Shown: positions 26,155 to 34,402 of the stretch, piece by piece
Position numbering within the stretch: the stretch's first letter is position 1
How the letters are laid out: the number at the start of each line of letters is the position of its first letter
Source of the DNA: Chloroflexota bacterium
GTDB taxonomy: Bacteria; Chloroflexota; Dormibacteria; Dormibacterales; Dormibacteraceae
Assembly: GCA_005881275.1 (NCBI GenBank)
Contig: VBEF01000054.1
Coordinates: forward strand, 1-48,567
Direction: 5' to 3'
Length of the DNA: 48,567 nt
Position numbers and translations under genes: made by a program
The notes under the pieces: generated by a model
Database searches by the model: none
The model's input: the letters and a program-made list of their open reading frames with translations, nothing else
Told to the model about the DNA's origin: nothing

Positions 26155-27444
26155 AACCGCGTCCCGCCAGCGCTCGGGATCCGCGCCAAGCCGGACGAGG
26201 CCGTTCTGAAGAAAGCTGCGAAAGAGGTCTGGAAACCACCCTTCGCCCCCGATGGCGTATTCGATCCCCGCGCCCCAGTTTCCCGCAGTGAGCCCGCTGT
26301 GCCCGGCGACCGCCCGGCCCGGGCGCGTGTGGCGGTCGAGGTAGAGCGCATACGACAGGGCGAATCGAGCGAGGTCCCGCACCGGGTCTCCGGCGACCAT
26401 GCCGGCTTCCCAATCGACGACCCCGGTGATCTCGTCGCCCCCCAGCAGCAGGTTGCCAAACCAGAAGTCACCGTGCACGGGTGTGCGGGGCGAGCGCTGA
26501 GCCCCAAGTCGCTTCTGGATGGCGATAAGCCGGTCCATCACTGGTGGAAATCGATCCTCGGCGCCGAAGCGCTGGAAGAGAATGTCAGCCGCGTGATTGT
26601 GTAGCTCGATCGGGTTCCGCTCGCCGCTCACCGAGGCCTGGAACTTCGCCAGCCAGCGCTCCGCCATCGCGAAGTCCTGTCGCACCGCTGCCGGGCTGGC
26701 GACGTGGTGCCAGGAGTGATAGCGGACCGTCATCGGAGTTCCCTGGAGCGCGGTCGTGACCAGGGCAAGATGCTCCGGCGCATGCGGCAGCTCGCTCACC
26801 GCTGGAATCGTCGCCAGCACGTCCCCGGGCAGCGCAGACCGCAGCTCGACGAGCACGCGACGTTCCGCCGCGAGGCTCGCCTGCGCTGACTCTGTCGTCG
26901 CCACCTTCATCGCCAGCTCGGGCTCCGAGCTGCCGCTCGGGATGAACAGAACCGTGACTTTTGCGTTCGGGTCCTTGGACAGCGCGAGCACCACGGAATG
27001 CATCCCGGCCATGGCGATGAGGTCGCTGCTTTGCGTCGCGGCTCCAGGTTCGGCATCGCCTGGCGCTGTCAACCCCAATGCGATCCGGGTCGGAACCACG
27101 GCGCCAAGAAAGTTCCGCGGCCAGGAGAAACGCGCAGCCGCTCTCGCGCCTGCGAGCACCGCCGATGCGGCCATGCCTCCCCGGGGGAGGGCCAGCACAT
27201 GGGACACGAAGTACCGAACGGCCTCAGGTGTGTCCTCCACGTAGCAGGTCGGTGAGGCGGCGGCTGGAATCCCGAGATACTCGCGCGACACGGTGATCCC
27301 GGCGCTCTTCGCGAATCGACGAAGCAGGCCGCGAGATCCGACTCCGCCCGAGATCAGAATGACCGATGTCGCCGCAGGCAAGGCCCGGATCTGTTCCAGC
27401 AGCGTGCGCCGTGCGGCACGTGTTCCGGGAACATCGAGCTCCAT
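26065..27444 (-). CDS. APH/choline-kinase-like phosphotransferase with extra N-terminal domain
   Basis: The C-terminal half holds the aminoglycoside-phosphotransferase signature: VHGDFWFGNLLL (catalytic Asp in the HGD motif and Asn five residues later) and GVVDWEAGMVAGDPVRDLARFA (metal-binding Asp). The N-terminal 200 residues (for example SVILISGGVGSRGLLRRFAK, YFVSHVLALPRGG, VLFIPSGSSEPELAMKV) include the ATP-binding lobe plus an extra segment I do not recognise. At 459 residues it is longer than typical APH enzymes. The frame is open to 27546, but the added 34 residues are low-complexity and overlap the upstream gene, so the ATG at 27444 is preferred. Beside glycan genes, a sugar or lipid-linked substrate is more likely than an antibiotic. 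Confidence 0.75.
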   Translation of the reverse strand: MELDVPGTRAARRTLLEQIRALPAATSVILISGGVGSRGLLRRFAKSAGITVSREYLGIPAAASPTCYVEDTPEAVRYFVSHVLALPRGGMAASAVLAGARAAARFSWPRNFLGAVVPTRIALGLTAPGDAEPGAATQSSDLIAMAGMHSVVLALSKDPNAKVTVLFIPSGSSEPELAMKVATTESAQASLAAERRVLVELRSALPGDVLATIPAVSELPHAPEHLALVTTALQGTPMTVRYHSWHHVASPAAVRQDFAMAERWLAKFQASVSGERNPIELHNHAADILFQRFGAEDRFPPVMDRLIAIQKRLGAQRSPRTPVHGDFWFGNLLLGGDEITGVVDWEAGMVAGDPVRDLARFALSYALYLDRHTRPGRAVAGHSGLTAGNWGAGIEYAIGGEGWFPDLFRSFLQNGLVRLGADPERWRDAVLAGLVDVAATADHIEFARSHWRLFDRLSA

Positions 27445-27524
27445 CGTGTTCGGGCTAACCAGGGGCCGCCAGGGCGGCGGCGGATCCGGAGCCGAGATGG
27501 ATTGCCCCGGCGGGCGAGACCGGG

Positions 27525-28346
27525 TTACAACAGCGGCCGGAGCCATGCGGGCGTTCGTTCGTCCGTCCCGTTGAGGACGATCCCATTCACGCGTTTCTTG
27601 CCGATCGATTTGATGGACCTCTCCAGGTCGTCGGTGAGCGTGACGCCGCTGCGTGCCACGATCAGGAGCCGATCGGCCAGCCCGAAAGCCAGCGAACCGT
27701 ATGAGATGTTCAGCGTGGGAGGCAGGTCCATGACCACGTTGGCAAACGTCTCTCGAAGGCCGAGCATCACCTCACGGTCGACGAGCTGGTAGAAGAACCG
27801 GGCGGGCTCGCTCTGCGGTGTGCCGGCCGGAATCATGAACACGTTGGGCACGAGCGCCGCGCCGCGAACAACGCGAAGACGGGAATCGCCGTCCAGCCAC
27901 TCGCTCAGCCCCCGACCCTGGTCCAGGCCGAGAAACTTGTGCAGCGAGGGAGCCGCGAAGTCGCATTCGACAAGCAGCGTCGGCTTCTTCGTATCGATGG
28001 CCATCGCCGTCGCGATGCCGATCGCGACCGCCGTCTTGCCCTCGCCGTAGGCGGTGCTTGTCACACCCAGCACGCGGCACTCCGCCGCCGCGTCAAAGGC
28101 AACCGACAGATAGGCTCGCCTGCAGCGGTCGACGAACCAGGATGGCAGCTCAACCCCGCTGGCTCGCTCAATCCGAGGGTCCGCGAACCCCGGCAGAGTC
28201 TGACGCGGGCTCAGCGCCTCGGTGATCGACTCCCGGAATTCCGTGGCGACCGCGTTGCCCTGCTTGACGTCATCCTCAGCCGCCATCTCCTCGGGGGCCC
28301 GGGGGTCACGCGGGCCTTCCTTCTCGCTGACGACGCTAGAAGCCAC
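27525..28346 (-). CDS. BY-kinase/CpsD-like P-loop ATPase without tyrosine tail
   Basis: This is the cytoplasmic ATPase that pairs with a Wzz-like membrane protein to control capsule or EPS export. Walker A is STAYGEGKTAVAIG, Walker A' LLVECDFAAPSLHKFLG, Walker B VVMDLPPT, and the closing strand is NGIVLNGT. The C-terminus ends in WLRPLL with no tyrosine cluster, so the autophosphorylation seen in CpsD/Wzc-type kinases is doubtful. The start is GTG at 28346 with GGTGAG upstream; it overlaps the wzz-like stop by 11 bases. The N-terminal 75 residues are charged and probably flexible. Confidence 0.8.
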   Translation of the reverse strand: MASSVVSEKEGPRDPRAPEEMAAEDDVKQGNAVATEFRESITEALSPRQTLPGFADPRIERASGVELPSWFVDRCRRAYLSVAFDAAAECRVLGVTSTAYGEGKTAVAIGIATAMAIDTKKPTLLVECDFAAPSLHKFLGLDQGRGLSEWLDGDSRLRVVRGAALVPNVFMIPAGTPQSEPARFFYQLVDREVMLGLRETFANVVMDLPPTLNISYGSLAFGLADRLLIVARSGVTLTDDLERSIKSIGKKRVNGIVLNGTDERTPAWLRPLL

Positions 28347-29292
28347 GTGAGCTCACCAGCTTGGGGATGGTTGCCACCACTGGCACGCCAAGGCGATGCT
28401 CCAGGGCCCGCGGGTCTCTCGCCGTCTTGTCGACCCAGGTGAGGGCGACCAGGTACGCCAGACCCAACGCCAGCCCAAGCGCCAGGACCAGGGCGGCGAA
28501 CTTCGCACTCGATCCATCGCCGGCCAAGCTCGTGGTGGCCAGCTCGGGCGCGGTCACGACGGAGGTTCCGATCTCCATCAACCGCGCTGATGCGCTGCTC
28601 GTGTATTGCGCCAGGCTGAGGTTGTCGCGTGCTTCGACGACCTTCGCCTGCCACTGCTTGACGCGGTCCAGGAGCAACACGACGCGCGAGTCTGTGGAGG
28701 TGGAGTCGACCGTCATCCCACGGTTGGCTGCGGCGAACTTCTGCAGGTCGGCCTGAGCCGACGTGAGGTTGGTCTGCGAATCCTGCAGCTGGGCTGTCCA
28801 GAAGGCGGTGGTCGCCTCCGCCTGATTCCGCTCTGACTGGATGAGCTGCTGATGGAGAGCGGTCACCGTCGCGCTCAGGACTTGCACGCAAACTGCAGCG
28901 GTGTGGCACGTGTAGCTGAGCGTCACCAGGTGCGAGCCGCTCACTCCGATCTTCAAGTTCGATCCAATCGAGGTGACGGCCTGCTGCACGTTCGCCGAGC
29001 CCAGGCTTGGGCTCGAGCTGGACAACCCGTCGGACAGCGCTTGCGAGAAGGCTGGAGTCTTGACCACCAGGGCTGCCGCGTCCGCCACGTTTTGCGCGGG
29101 CGTCGCATTTGCGCTCCACCCCACGGGCACGAACGTCGCACCGAACGACGAGGGGTCCGCGACGCTCAGGCTAGCCGTCGCCCGGTAGGAAGCGAGACCG
29201 ACCGCAATGCCCGCCGCAAGGGCGACCGGGATGAGAAAAAGACTCGTGAACCGGATCCGGTGGCGAAACAGAACCTCGGCGTAGCGCGCCAT
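28336..29292 (-). CDS. Wzz-like polysaccharide co-polymerase (second copy)
   Basis: A 318-residue protein with two membrane helices, near residues 15-35 (FTSLFLIPVALAAGIAVGL) and 267-288 (FAALVLALGLALGLAYLVAL). They enclose an extracytoplasmic domain with a long helical part (residues about 150-235, ERNQAEATTAFWTAQLQDSQ and following). A short cytosolic tail ends AREPRALEHRLG-like (DPRALEHRLGVPVVATIP), the usual link to a BY-kinase. Its cognate kinase-like gene overlaps immediately downstream. Together they are a two-protein version of the system whose fused, decayed form lies at 7059-8402. Confidence 0.8.
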   Translation of the reverse strand: MARYAEVLFRHRIRFTSLFLIPVALAAGIAVGLASYRATASLSVADPSSFGATFVPVGWSANATPAQNVADAAALVVKTPAFSQALSDGLSSSSPSLGSANVQQAVTSIGSNLKIGVSGSHLVTLSYTCHTAAVCVQVLSATVTALHQQLIQSERNQAEATTAFWTAQLQDSQTNLTSAQADLQKFAAANRGMTVDSTSTDSRVVLLLDRVKQWQAKVVEARDNLSLAQYTSSASARLMEIGTSVVTAPELATTSLAGDGSSAKFAALVLALGLALGLAYLVALTWVDKTARDPRALEHRLGVPVVATIPKLVSSRGF

Positions 29293-29416
29293 CAGATGCG
29301 TCTACGGGCGTGGTCAGGCCGATGTGCGCGCGAGAGCCTGAGAGCTGAGAGTTCCAACTCGACAATCGTATGGGTGGGCGGACCGGCAGTCATGAGGCGG
29401 CGGTCCCACCGGCTCT

Positions 29417-29484
29417 GGGACAAAGCGGCCCTCCAGCCCAGATGGCTTGGGCTTGGGACATTCGCCTAGCCCTAACCGGGACAT
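29417..29484 (+). promoter_or_regulatory. Three GGGACA boxes upstream of pilT
   Basis: GGGACA occurs at 29417, 29455 and 29478 in the 261-base divergent region between the wzz-like gene and pilT. The segment 29463-29483 (CGCCTAG followed by AACCGGGACA) matches 18 of 21 positions of a segment upstream of pilB at 38311-38331, a likely shared operator. Confidence 0.45.
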
Positions 29485-29553
29485 GGGTGGACCGCCGCCG
29501 AGCGAGCCGATACCTTGCCGGCAAGACGGTCGGTTGAAATAGAGGGTGGCCCT

Positions 29554-30615
29554 ATGCAGCATCTGATGACCATCGACAGCGCCCTCCAGGAGCTGCTCGA
29601 TGCGGGGGGCTCCGATATCGTGATCAGCGCCGGGAGCCGGCAGCGGATGCGCAAGGACGGGAGGCTGACCCCGCTGGACCCAAACTCCAGGGTCATGTCG
29701 CCGATAGACACCGAGCGCATCGTGCGCGAGGTCCTCAACAGCCACCAGTGGGAGGAGCTCGGCCGGCTGCGCCACGTCGACTTCGCCTTCACCTGGCGCG
29801 AGAACGCGCGCATCAGGGGCAACGCGTACTACCAGCGCGGTACGCTGGCCGTGGCGTTTCGGCTGCTGCCGCTCGCGATTCCCACCTTTGAGCAGCTCGG
29901 CCTTCCGGAGGTCGTCCACAAGCTCCTGGCCCGGCGGCAGGGCCTGGTCCTCGTGACCGGCCCAACGGGGTCAGGCAAGTCGACGACGCAGGCGGCGATG
30001 ATCGACTTCCTCAACCAGACCCGGCCGTACCACATCATCACGATCGAAGACCCGATCGAGTACGTGCATCGCCATCAGATGTCGATCGTCGACCAGCGGG
30101 AGGTTGGGGTCGACACTCCCACTTTCGCCGAGGGCTTGCGGGCGGCGTTTCGGGAAGACCCGGACGTCCTCTTGATCGGTGAGATGCGAGACCTCGAGAC
30201 GATCTCGGCCGCGCTGACGGTGGCCGAAACCGGCCACCTCGTGCTGGCCACCCTGCACACCAACGACGCGCCTCAGGCCGTCGACCGGATCGTCGACTCG
30301 TTCAGCGGTGCGCAGCAGCAGCAGGTCCGGGTCCAGCTTGGAGCTTGCCTCGCCGGGGTCATCTACCAGCAGCTCATGCCGGCCCAGGGCGGCGGGCGCG
30401 TGGCGGCGTTCGAGATTCTCATGGCCAACGTGGCGGTGCGGGCGATGATCAAGGACCGCAAGACGGACCAGCTGAGGAGCGTGCTGCAGACCGGGGTTCG
30501 TGAGGGCTCGCAGACCCTGGAGCGGTCCCTGGCCCACCTCATGAGGTCCGGCCTGGTGAACGAGCGCGATGCCCGCGCCCACTCGCTCTACCCGGAAGAG
30601 ATCCGCCCTCTCTAG
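29554..30615 (+). CDS. pilT: Type IV pilus retraction ATPase PilT
   Basis: A hexameric secretion ATPase that depolymerises the pilus. Motifs: N-terminal GGSDIVISAGS (compare SDLHLxxG), Walker A VTGPTGSGKSTT, Asp box TIEDPIEYVHRH, Walker B DVLLIGEMRDLETI, and His box ETGHLVLATLHTNDAPQA. The C-terminal AFEILMAN is the usual PilT end. The ATG at 29554 follows GAGGGTGG with good spacing, so the upstream in-frame start at 29515 is not needed. It lies on the opposite strand from the other pil genes and ends with a 4-base convergent overlap with the truncated prepilin peptidase. PilT/PilU/PilB-like roles cannot be separated fully, but length and N-terminus fit PilT. Confidence 0.92.
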   Translation: MQHLMTIDSALQELLDAGGSDIVISAGSRQRMRKDGRLTPLDPNSRVMSPIDTERIVREVLNSHQWEELGRLRHVDFAFTWRENARIRGNAYYQRGTLAVAFRLLPLAIPTFEQLGLPEVVHKLLARRQGLVLVTGPTGSGKSTTQAAMIDFLNQTRPYHIITIEDPIEYVHRHQMSIVDQREVGVDTPTFAEGLRAAFREDPDVLLIGEMRDLETISAALTVAETGHLVLATLHTNDAPQAVDRIVDSFSGAQQQQVRVQLGACLAGVIYQQLMPAQGGGRVAAFEILMANVAVRAMIKDRKTDQLRSVLQTGVREGSQTLERSLAHLMRSGLVNERDARAHSLYPEEIRPL

Positions 30616-30995
30616 ACCTCGGCGGCCCGGCGGCTCTTCGCAACGTTGACCCGAACGACCGCCGCCCCGATCCCGGCGATGAGCAGTGAGCCGACGGCGA
30701 AGCCCATCCAGGGCCCCAGCCAGACCAGGGCCGCCGCCATGCATCCTCCGCAAATCGCCTCGATCAGAGGAGAGGCGCCGCCGATCGGCACCCGGCAGGT
30801 GGCGCAGCGCCCGCCCCGGATCATGTACCCCGCGACCGGGATCAGGTCGACGGCGTTGAGGACCCGGCCGCACGAGCGGCAGTGCGAACGAGGCCGCAGC
30901 AGCGACTCGCCTCGCGGCACCCGATCGGCGGCAAGGTTGATGAAGCTGCCCACGAGCAGCGCCACCAGGACCAGGTACGCCTCTATCGCCGCCAA
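30612..30995 (-). CDS. Truncated prepilin peptidase: N-terminal Cys domain only
   Basis: The 127 residues match the start of PilD/GspO: one helix (AYLVLVALLVGSFINLAADRVP), then the four-cysteine DiS-P-DiS domain (HCRSCGRVLNAVDLIPVAGY and GGRCATCRVPIG), then two more hydrophobic segments. The part carrying the two catalytic aspartates of the A24 peptidase family is missing and the frame ends with VNVAKSRRAAEV. Hence it cannot cleave prepilins by itself. The tetracysteine region is associated with the methyltransferase activity in full-length enzymes. A complete enzyme may be encoded elsewhere. It follows the pilA terminator. Confidence 0.75.
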   Translation of the reverse strand: MAAIEAYLVLVALLVGSFINLAADRVPRGESLLRPRSHCRSCGRVLNAVDLIPVAGYMIRGGRCATCRVPIGGASPLIEAICGGCMAAALVWLGPWMGFAVGSLLIAGIGAAVVRVNVAKSRRAAEV

Positions 30996-31018
30996 TTACC
31001 GACTCACTCCCAAAATGA

Positions 31019-31040
31019 AGGGGCGCCGCGTGGCGCCCCT
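31019..31040 (-). terminator. Hairpin terminator after pilA
   Basis: AGGGGCGCC and GGCGCCCCT form a perfect 9-bp stem with a 4-base loop. On the minus strand it is followed by TCATTTT and lies 28 bases after the pilin stop. It would end pilA transcription and separate it from the peptidase fragment. Confidence 0.65.
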
Positions 31041-31068
31041 CTACCCCCAACCTCTGACGTTGGCGCGG

Positions 31069-31494
31069 CTATACCCCGGAGGGCACGCATCCCGCTGGTT
31101 TTGCCGGACCGCCTGATGAGGCGGTGATGTCCGTGATGCGGCCGTTGGCGTCCCACGTGTACGTGTAGACCGTAGGGGAGTTGCGGACGAAGGTGGGTGC
31201 CCCGCCGGCGTTGTAGAGCAAGACCGGATTCGCCATGTTGTTGGTCGAGGCGGTAGGCACCGTCGTCAGGTCGTGATAAGCCATGTAGGCGTCCAGGCCC
31301 GCTTGCACAGTCTTGTATTCCTGCAGGCACGCCTGCTTTTCGGCGTTCGTCGTGATGCCCACCAGGCTGAGCGTGACGATGGCGGCCAGCACGCCCAGGA
31401 TCGTCACCACGACCAGGAGCTCGATCAGCGTGAACCCTGACTGGCCCTTGCGGCCTCGAAGGTTCTTGCTGAAGTAGCCGTAAAGAGCTTGCAT
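31069..31494 (-). CDS. pilA: Major type IV pilin-like protein
   Basis: A 141-residue class III signal protein. The leader MQALYGYFSKNLRGRKGQSG ends before the conserved FTLIELLVVVTILGVLAA, with Phe at +1 and Glu at +5 of the mature protein. The globular part has two cysteines (ACLQEYKTV near the middle, AGCVPSG near the end) that could form the usual C-terminal disulfide loop. The ATG at 31494 has AAGGAG eight bases upstream; an earlier in-frame start at 31581 is not supported. It has its own upstream region with an inverted repeat and its own terminator, which suits a highly expressed structural subunit. Confidence 0.9.
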   Translation of the reverse strand: MQALYGYFSKNLRGRKGQSGFTLIELLVVVTILGVLAAIVTLSLVGITTNAEKQACLQEYKTVQAGLDAYMAYHDLTTVPTASTNNMANPVLLYNAGGAPTFVRNSPTVYTYTWDANGRITDITASSGGPAKPAGCVPSGV

Positions 31495-31571
31495 AAACCC
31501 CACTCCTTGAGAGTCGTCAATCCGTAGAGGCAGCCCGCTGGGGCCCCCGATTTCCTTGGTTGTCGGCTTCA

Positions 31572-31604
31572 CTCTATTCACCCGGGCCCGAAACCTGAAT
31601 AGAG
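31572..31604. promoter_or_regulatory. Perfect 9-bp inverted repeat upstream of pilA
   Basis: CTCTATTCA (31572-31580) and TGAATAGAG (31596-31604) are separated by 15 GC-rich bases containing CCCGGGCCC. It lies between the end of the pil operon and pilA. It may be an operator for pilA or a hairpin limiting read-through. Confidence 0.45.
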
Positions 31605-31662
31605 GGTTTGACCCACGCTCATGGGCGCATGTCCGGGGCCGCGTGGGCGCCCCATGGCCCCA

Positions 31663-31851
31663 TCACAGGTGCGTCCCCACGAGGGCGATCCCGAGCGCCG
31701 CAAGAGCCACCCCGATCCCGACCACGGGCAGCAAGCAGCCTCGCCGGGCCGGCGCCGCCTTGGCTCGAGACTCGCTCGAGAGAAGGTTGAGCTCGGCCAG
31801 CTTTCTCCGCCGCTCGGAGCCCTTCTCGCGCCCCGTCCCCTTCGCCTTCAC
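31663..31851 (-). CDS. Small PilN-like single-helix protein (62 residues)
   Basis: The GTG at 31851 overlaps the pilM-like stop as GTGA. The product has a charged cytoplasmic start with KLAELNLLSSES, which resembles the INLLP region PilN uses to contact PilM. It then has a basic spacer and one helix (LLPVVGIGVALAALGIALVGT), ending two residues later. The periplasmic coiled-coil and ferredoxin-like parts of normal PilN (about 180 residues) are absent. Position directly after pilM supports the assignment; length is far below the family norm. Confidence 0.55.
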   Translation of the reverse strand: MKAKGTGREKGSERRRKLAELNLLSSESRAKAAPARRGCLLPVVGIGVALAALGIALVGTHL

Positions 31852-32702
31852 CGCCGTCGCATGATCAAGCCCAGGCATGCCATGTACGGCCCGTAGCGGA
31901 TCTCGGGCGAAATCCGCGGAGGGGCAGGCAGCGCCTGAATTGGGTGCCCGATCGTGGCCTGGACCGCCGACACCAGCAGCGGCGACGGAGACCCCTCGCC
32001 ACTGATGAACACGGGTGCGTCGGCCGGGTAGTCGCTTCCTCCAGGCAGCCGCTTGTAGAAGCTGAGCACCGCCCGCGCGCCGCCCGCCAGCTGCTGGCCG
32101 AGCTCGGCGCCGTTCGATAGGTCGACCTTGAATGTGTGCCACAAACGAGGAAGCGAGCCGTCGACCAGAAAGACCTCGGCCGGGGACACCGTGACGTCCA
32201 GGACCACGCAAGATGGCACCGGCGCAACCCGGGCGACGCAAAGGGATTTCAGCTCCACGACCGAGGGCTCGAGCCCGGCAAGCCGAACCGCGGCGGCCAG
32301 CCCTTGCACCTTGAGGCGGTCGAACGCCACGGCGTAGACGGTCCGTTCCGGACCGTTCGCTGCGATCTCGACGCGCTGCATACCCATCCGGTTTCCGTCG
32401 AGCGGAAGCTGCGCACGAACCAACGACTCGACCTTCGCGTCGGTCGCGTCCCTGGCGACGTTGATGATGCGAAAGCTCGCCAGTGAATCGCTGGCCGCGA
32501 TCACCGCCTTGCCTTCCTTTCCGTCGACCTCGGCTGCCAGCTCTTTGATGATCGGCGCAAGCGAGGCGCTGTTGAGCACAAGGCCATCGCTCATCACACT
32601 CGCGGGCACCTTTGCTTCCGCGGCCTTCATCCGACCGCCGACGCTCCCGGCGAGCATCCGGACCGTGTTCCCCGAGAGGTCGATGGCGAGGCGGCTGATC
32701 AT
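31848..32702 (-). CDS. pilM: PilM-like actin-fold pilus assembly protein
   Basis: A 284-residue cytosolic protein with the ASKHA layout of PilM: N-terminal LAIDLSGNTVRMLAGSVGG (phosphate-1 loop), VIAASDSLASFRIINVA, a central LEPSVVELKSLCVARVAP, then VVLDVTVSPAEVFLVDG (phosphate-2-like) and FISGEGSPSPLLVSAV (adenosine loop-like). PilM links the PilN tail to the cytosolic ATPase platform. The ATG at 32702 overlaps the upstream stop as ATGA. The longer frame to 33110 lies inside the preceding gene and is rejected. It is shorter than classical PilM (about 350 residues). Confidence 0.7.
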   Translation of the reverse strand: MISRLAIDLSGNTVRMLAGSVGGRMKAAEAKVPASVMSDGLVLNSASLAPIIKELAAEVDGKEGKAVIAASDSLASFRIINVARDATDAKVESLVRAQLPLDGNRMGMQRVEIAANGPERTVYAVAFDRLKVQGLAAAVRLAGLEPSVVELKSLCVARVAPVPSCVVLDVTVSPAEVFLVDGSLPRLWHTFKVDLSNGAELGQQLAGGARAVLSFYKRLPGGSDYPADAPVFISGEGSPSPLLVSAVQATIGHPIQALPAPPRISPEIRYGPYMACLGLIMRRR

Positions 32703-34402
32703 GACGTGAAGTACGTCCAGCCGATGACCTGAACGCCGTGGCCCTGGACGTAGGTGGGATCTCCCACTTCGACCCGCGCCCAGAGTCGAGACTTGCCGGG
32801 GCACGGGCCACCTGCATCGGAGGCCAGGCGGGCACAAAGGTCCATGACCCGAATGTCCCCGATCTGGGCGAAGTAGCTGCCGCCGCTCCCCATGCCGAAG
32901 TAGATGCAAACCCGTCTCCCGCACCCGGCGACGCTCGGCGATGCATGCACCTGGCCGCCGGGGCCAAAACGGGCCGCCATGAACATCACAGCCCCACTGG
33001 CGGGGGGCTCGACGTCGTACACGAAGCCGTCGTCCGCGCCGAAGTACCACGTGCCGGACGAGTCCGGCGCCGGGGTCGTGTTGATAGGCGAAGACCCGTC
33101 GTAGTGCCATCGAGTGGCCAAGTTGTTGTTGGCGTCGAGGACATAGAGATGACCATTTGTGTTGGCTGCTCCGATCTCGTCCAAGGACACGCCACCTTGA
33201 AGGACGTGGCGCCAGTAAGGCGGCCGCTGAAAGCTTCCACCCAGCGAGACTGCCTGTCCGACCGGCGAGATCGTGTAAGTCCAGCCGGACTGCCTGTTCC
33301 GCGCCGTGATCTGCGCCAGCGCGACCTGGCCGGAGGTCGAGGTGATCGCCATGCGGATCGACTGACGGTCGATTGGTGTCGTGCCTGCGAACGCGACGCC
33401 TGATGCAACCGCGAAAGGCAGGGACACCGAATCGACTGGTGTGAGCACGCTGGAGTTCTGAGCGCCTCGGGTCTCCTGGTAGCTGAAATGGACGAGGTGA
33501 CTCGAGCCGCCGCCGTTGACGATCGCGAACAGCTCAACCGTTGTCGTGGTCGACCTTTCATTACCCTCGCCGCCCCCGTTGCTCGTGGTCACTGTTCCTG
33601 TCAGCACCAGCGGACCACCGACCACCGACCCGGCGGTTGACACAAACGCCATCTGAGTGCAGGTGCGGCCGTTGAAGGCCTGCGCGTACAAGCCAGTGGT
33701 ATCGCCGAAGAACGCGTAACTCGGGAAGTACGCTGGTTGCCCCGAAGGCGGATTCTCCAACCCTGGCCGTGAGGTGACCGGGCCGGCTGCGTGCATGGTG
33801 CACTGCAACGACGGCGCGCGATCGTCGACGTATGCGACCCCACTGCCGACTGGGACGAGAGTCGTGGCACCGGATTGACCGACCGGTCCGGTGATGCCGC
33901 TTCCTGCACGGACTGACCAGCGGGGTGTTGTCTGGCCAACGGTATAGGCGAAAAGAACGCCATTGGACGCTGCAGCAAGATAGGTGGCGCCGCCATTGAC
34001 CGTCGCGAGCGTGCCATCGACCAAGTACGTGCCGGTCGCGAGCTGCGATACCACGTCCGGCACGATCGCCAGACAGCTCGGGAGCGGGCTGACGGTCGCG
34101 GATTGGCCGTTCAGGGTGACGGCCGGCACCGGCGTGGCTCGGTCGGTCGAGCAGCGCGACGGAACTGTGGCATTCGACACCCTGAGCTGCAGATCGCCGA
34201 TCGCGGTCTCGACGCTCGAGTTGACCGTCGCCTCGGTGGCGATCCGATTCGCCAGCGTCTTGGTCAGAAGGAACTGGCCCGATATCTCGTTGAGCAGCGC
34301 GCCTCCGAGGATGGAGAGAAACACCACGACGATCAGGAGGGCGCTGAGTATGCTGCCCTGTTGACCTCGAGCCTGGAGGTGGCGCCGAGCCCTCCTCAAC
34401 AC
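32699..34402 (-). CDS. PilX-type minor pilin start fused to a large beta-propeller-like domain
   Basis: About 567 residues. The N-terminus (RRARRHLQARGQQGSILSALLIVVVFLSILGGALL) looks like a PilX-type leader and helix, with basic residues, QQGS and a long hydrophobic stretch. It lacks the usual Glu at +5. The rest is an extracytoplasmic beta-rich region with repeated strands such as GTYLVDGTLATVNGGATYLAAAS, GHLYVLDANNNLATRWHYDG and GTWYFGADDGFVYDVEPPAS, resembling PQQ-type or PilY1-like propellers. The protein may combine the jobs of PilX and the tip adhesin PilY1. GTG at 34402 overlaps the previous stop by 7 bases. Propeller call is inference from strand repeats. Confidence 0.65.
   Translation of the reverse strand: MLRRARRHLQARGQQGSILSALLIVVVFLSILGGALLNEISGQFLLTKTLANRIATEATVNSSVETAIGDLQLRVSNATVPSRCSTDRATPVPAVTLNGQSATVSPLPSCLAIVPDVVSQLATGTYLVDGTLATVNGGATYLAAASNGVLFAYTVGQTTPRWSVRAGSGITGPVGQSGATTLVPVGSGVAYVDDRAPSLQCTMHAAGPVTSRPGLENPPSGQPAYFPSYAFFGDTTGLYAQAFNGRTCTQMAFVSTAGSVVGGPLVLTGTVTTSNGGGEGNERSTTTTVELFAIVNGGGSSHLVHFSYQETRGAQNSSVLTPVDSVSLPFAVASGVAFAGTTPIDRQSIRMAITSTSGQVALAQITARNRQSGWTYTISPVGQAVSLGGSFQRPPYWRHVLQGGVSLDEIGAANTNGHLYVLDANNNLATRWHYDGSSPINTTPAPDSSGTWYFGADDGFVYDVEPPASGAVMFMAARFGPGGQVHASPSVAGCGRRVCIYFGMGSGGSYFAQIGDIRVMDLCARLASDAGGPCPGKSRLWARVEVGDPTYVQGHGVQVIGWTYFTS

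Noticed and set aside
28211-29119. 302-residue minus-strand frame overlapping the Wzz-like and kinase-like genes
   Set aside because: It shares the strand but in a different frame, with Arg/Gly-rich composition; the two real genes have membrane helices and Walker motifs.
31848-33110. Extended 420-residue version of the pilM-like gene
   Set aside because: The extra 136 N-terminal residues lie within the upstream minor-pilin gene in another frame; the ATG at 32702 overlaps its stop as expected for coupling.
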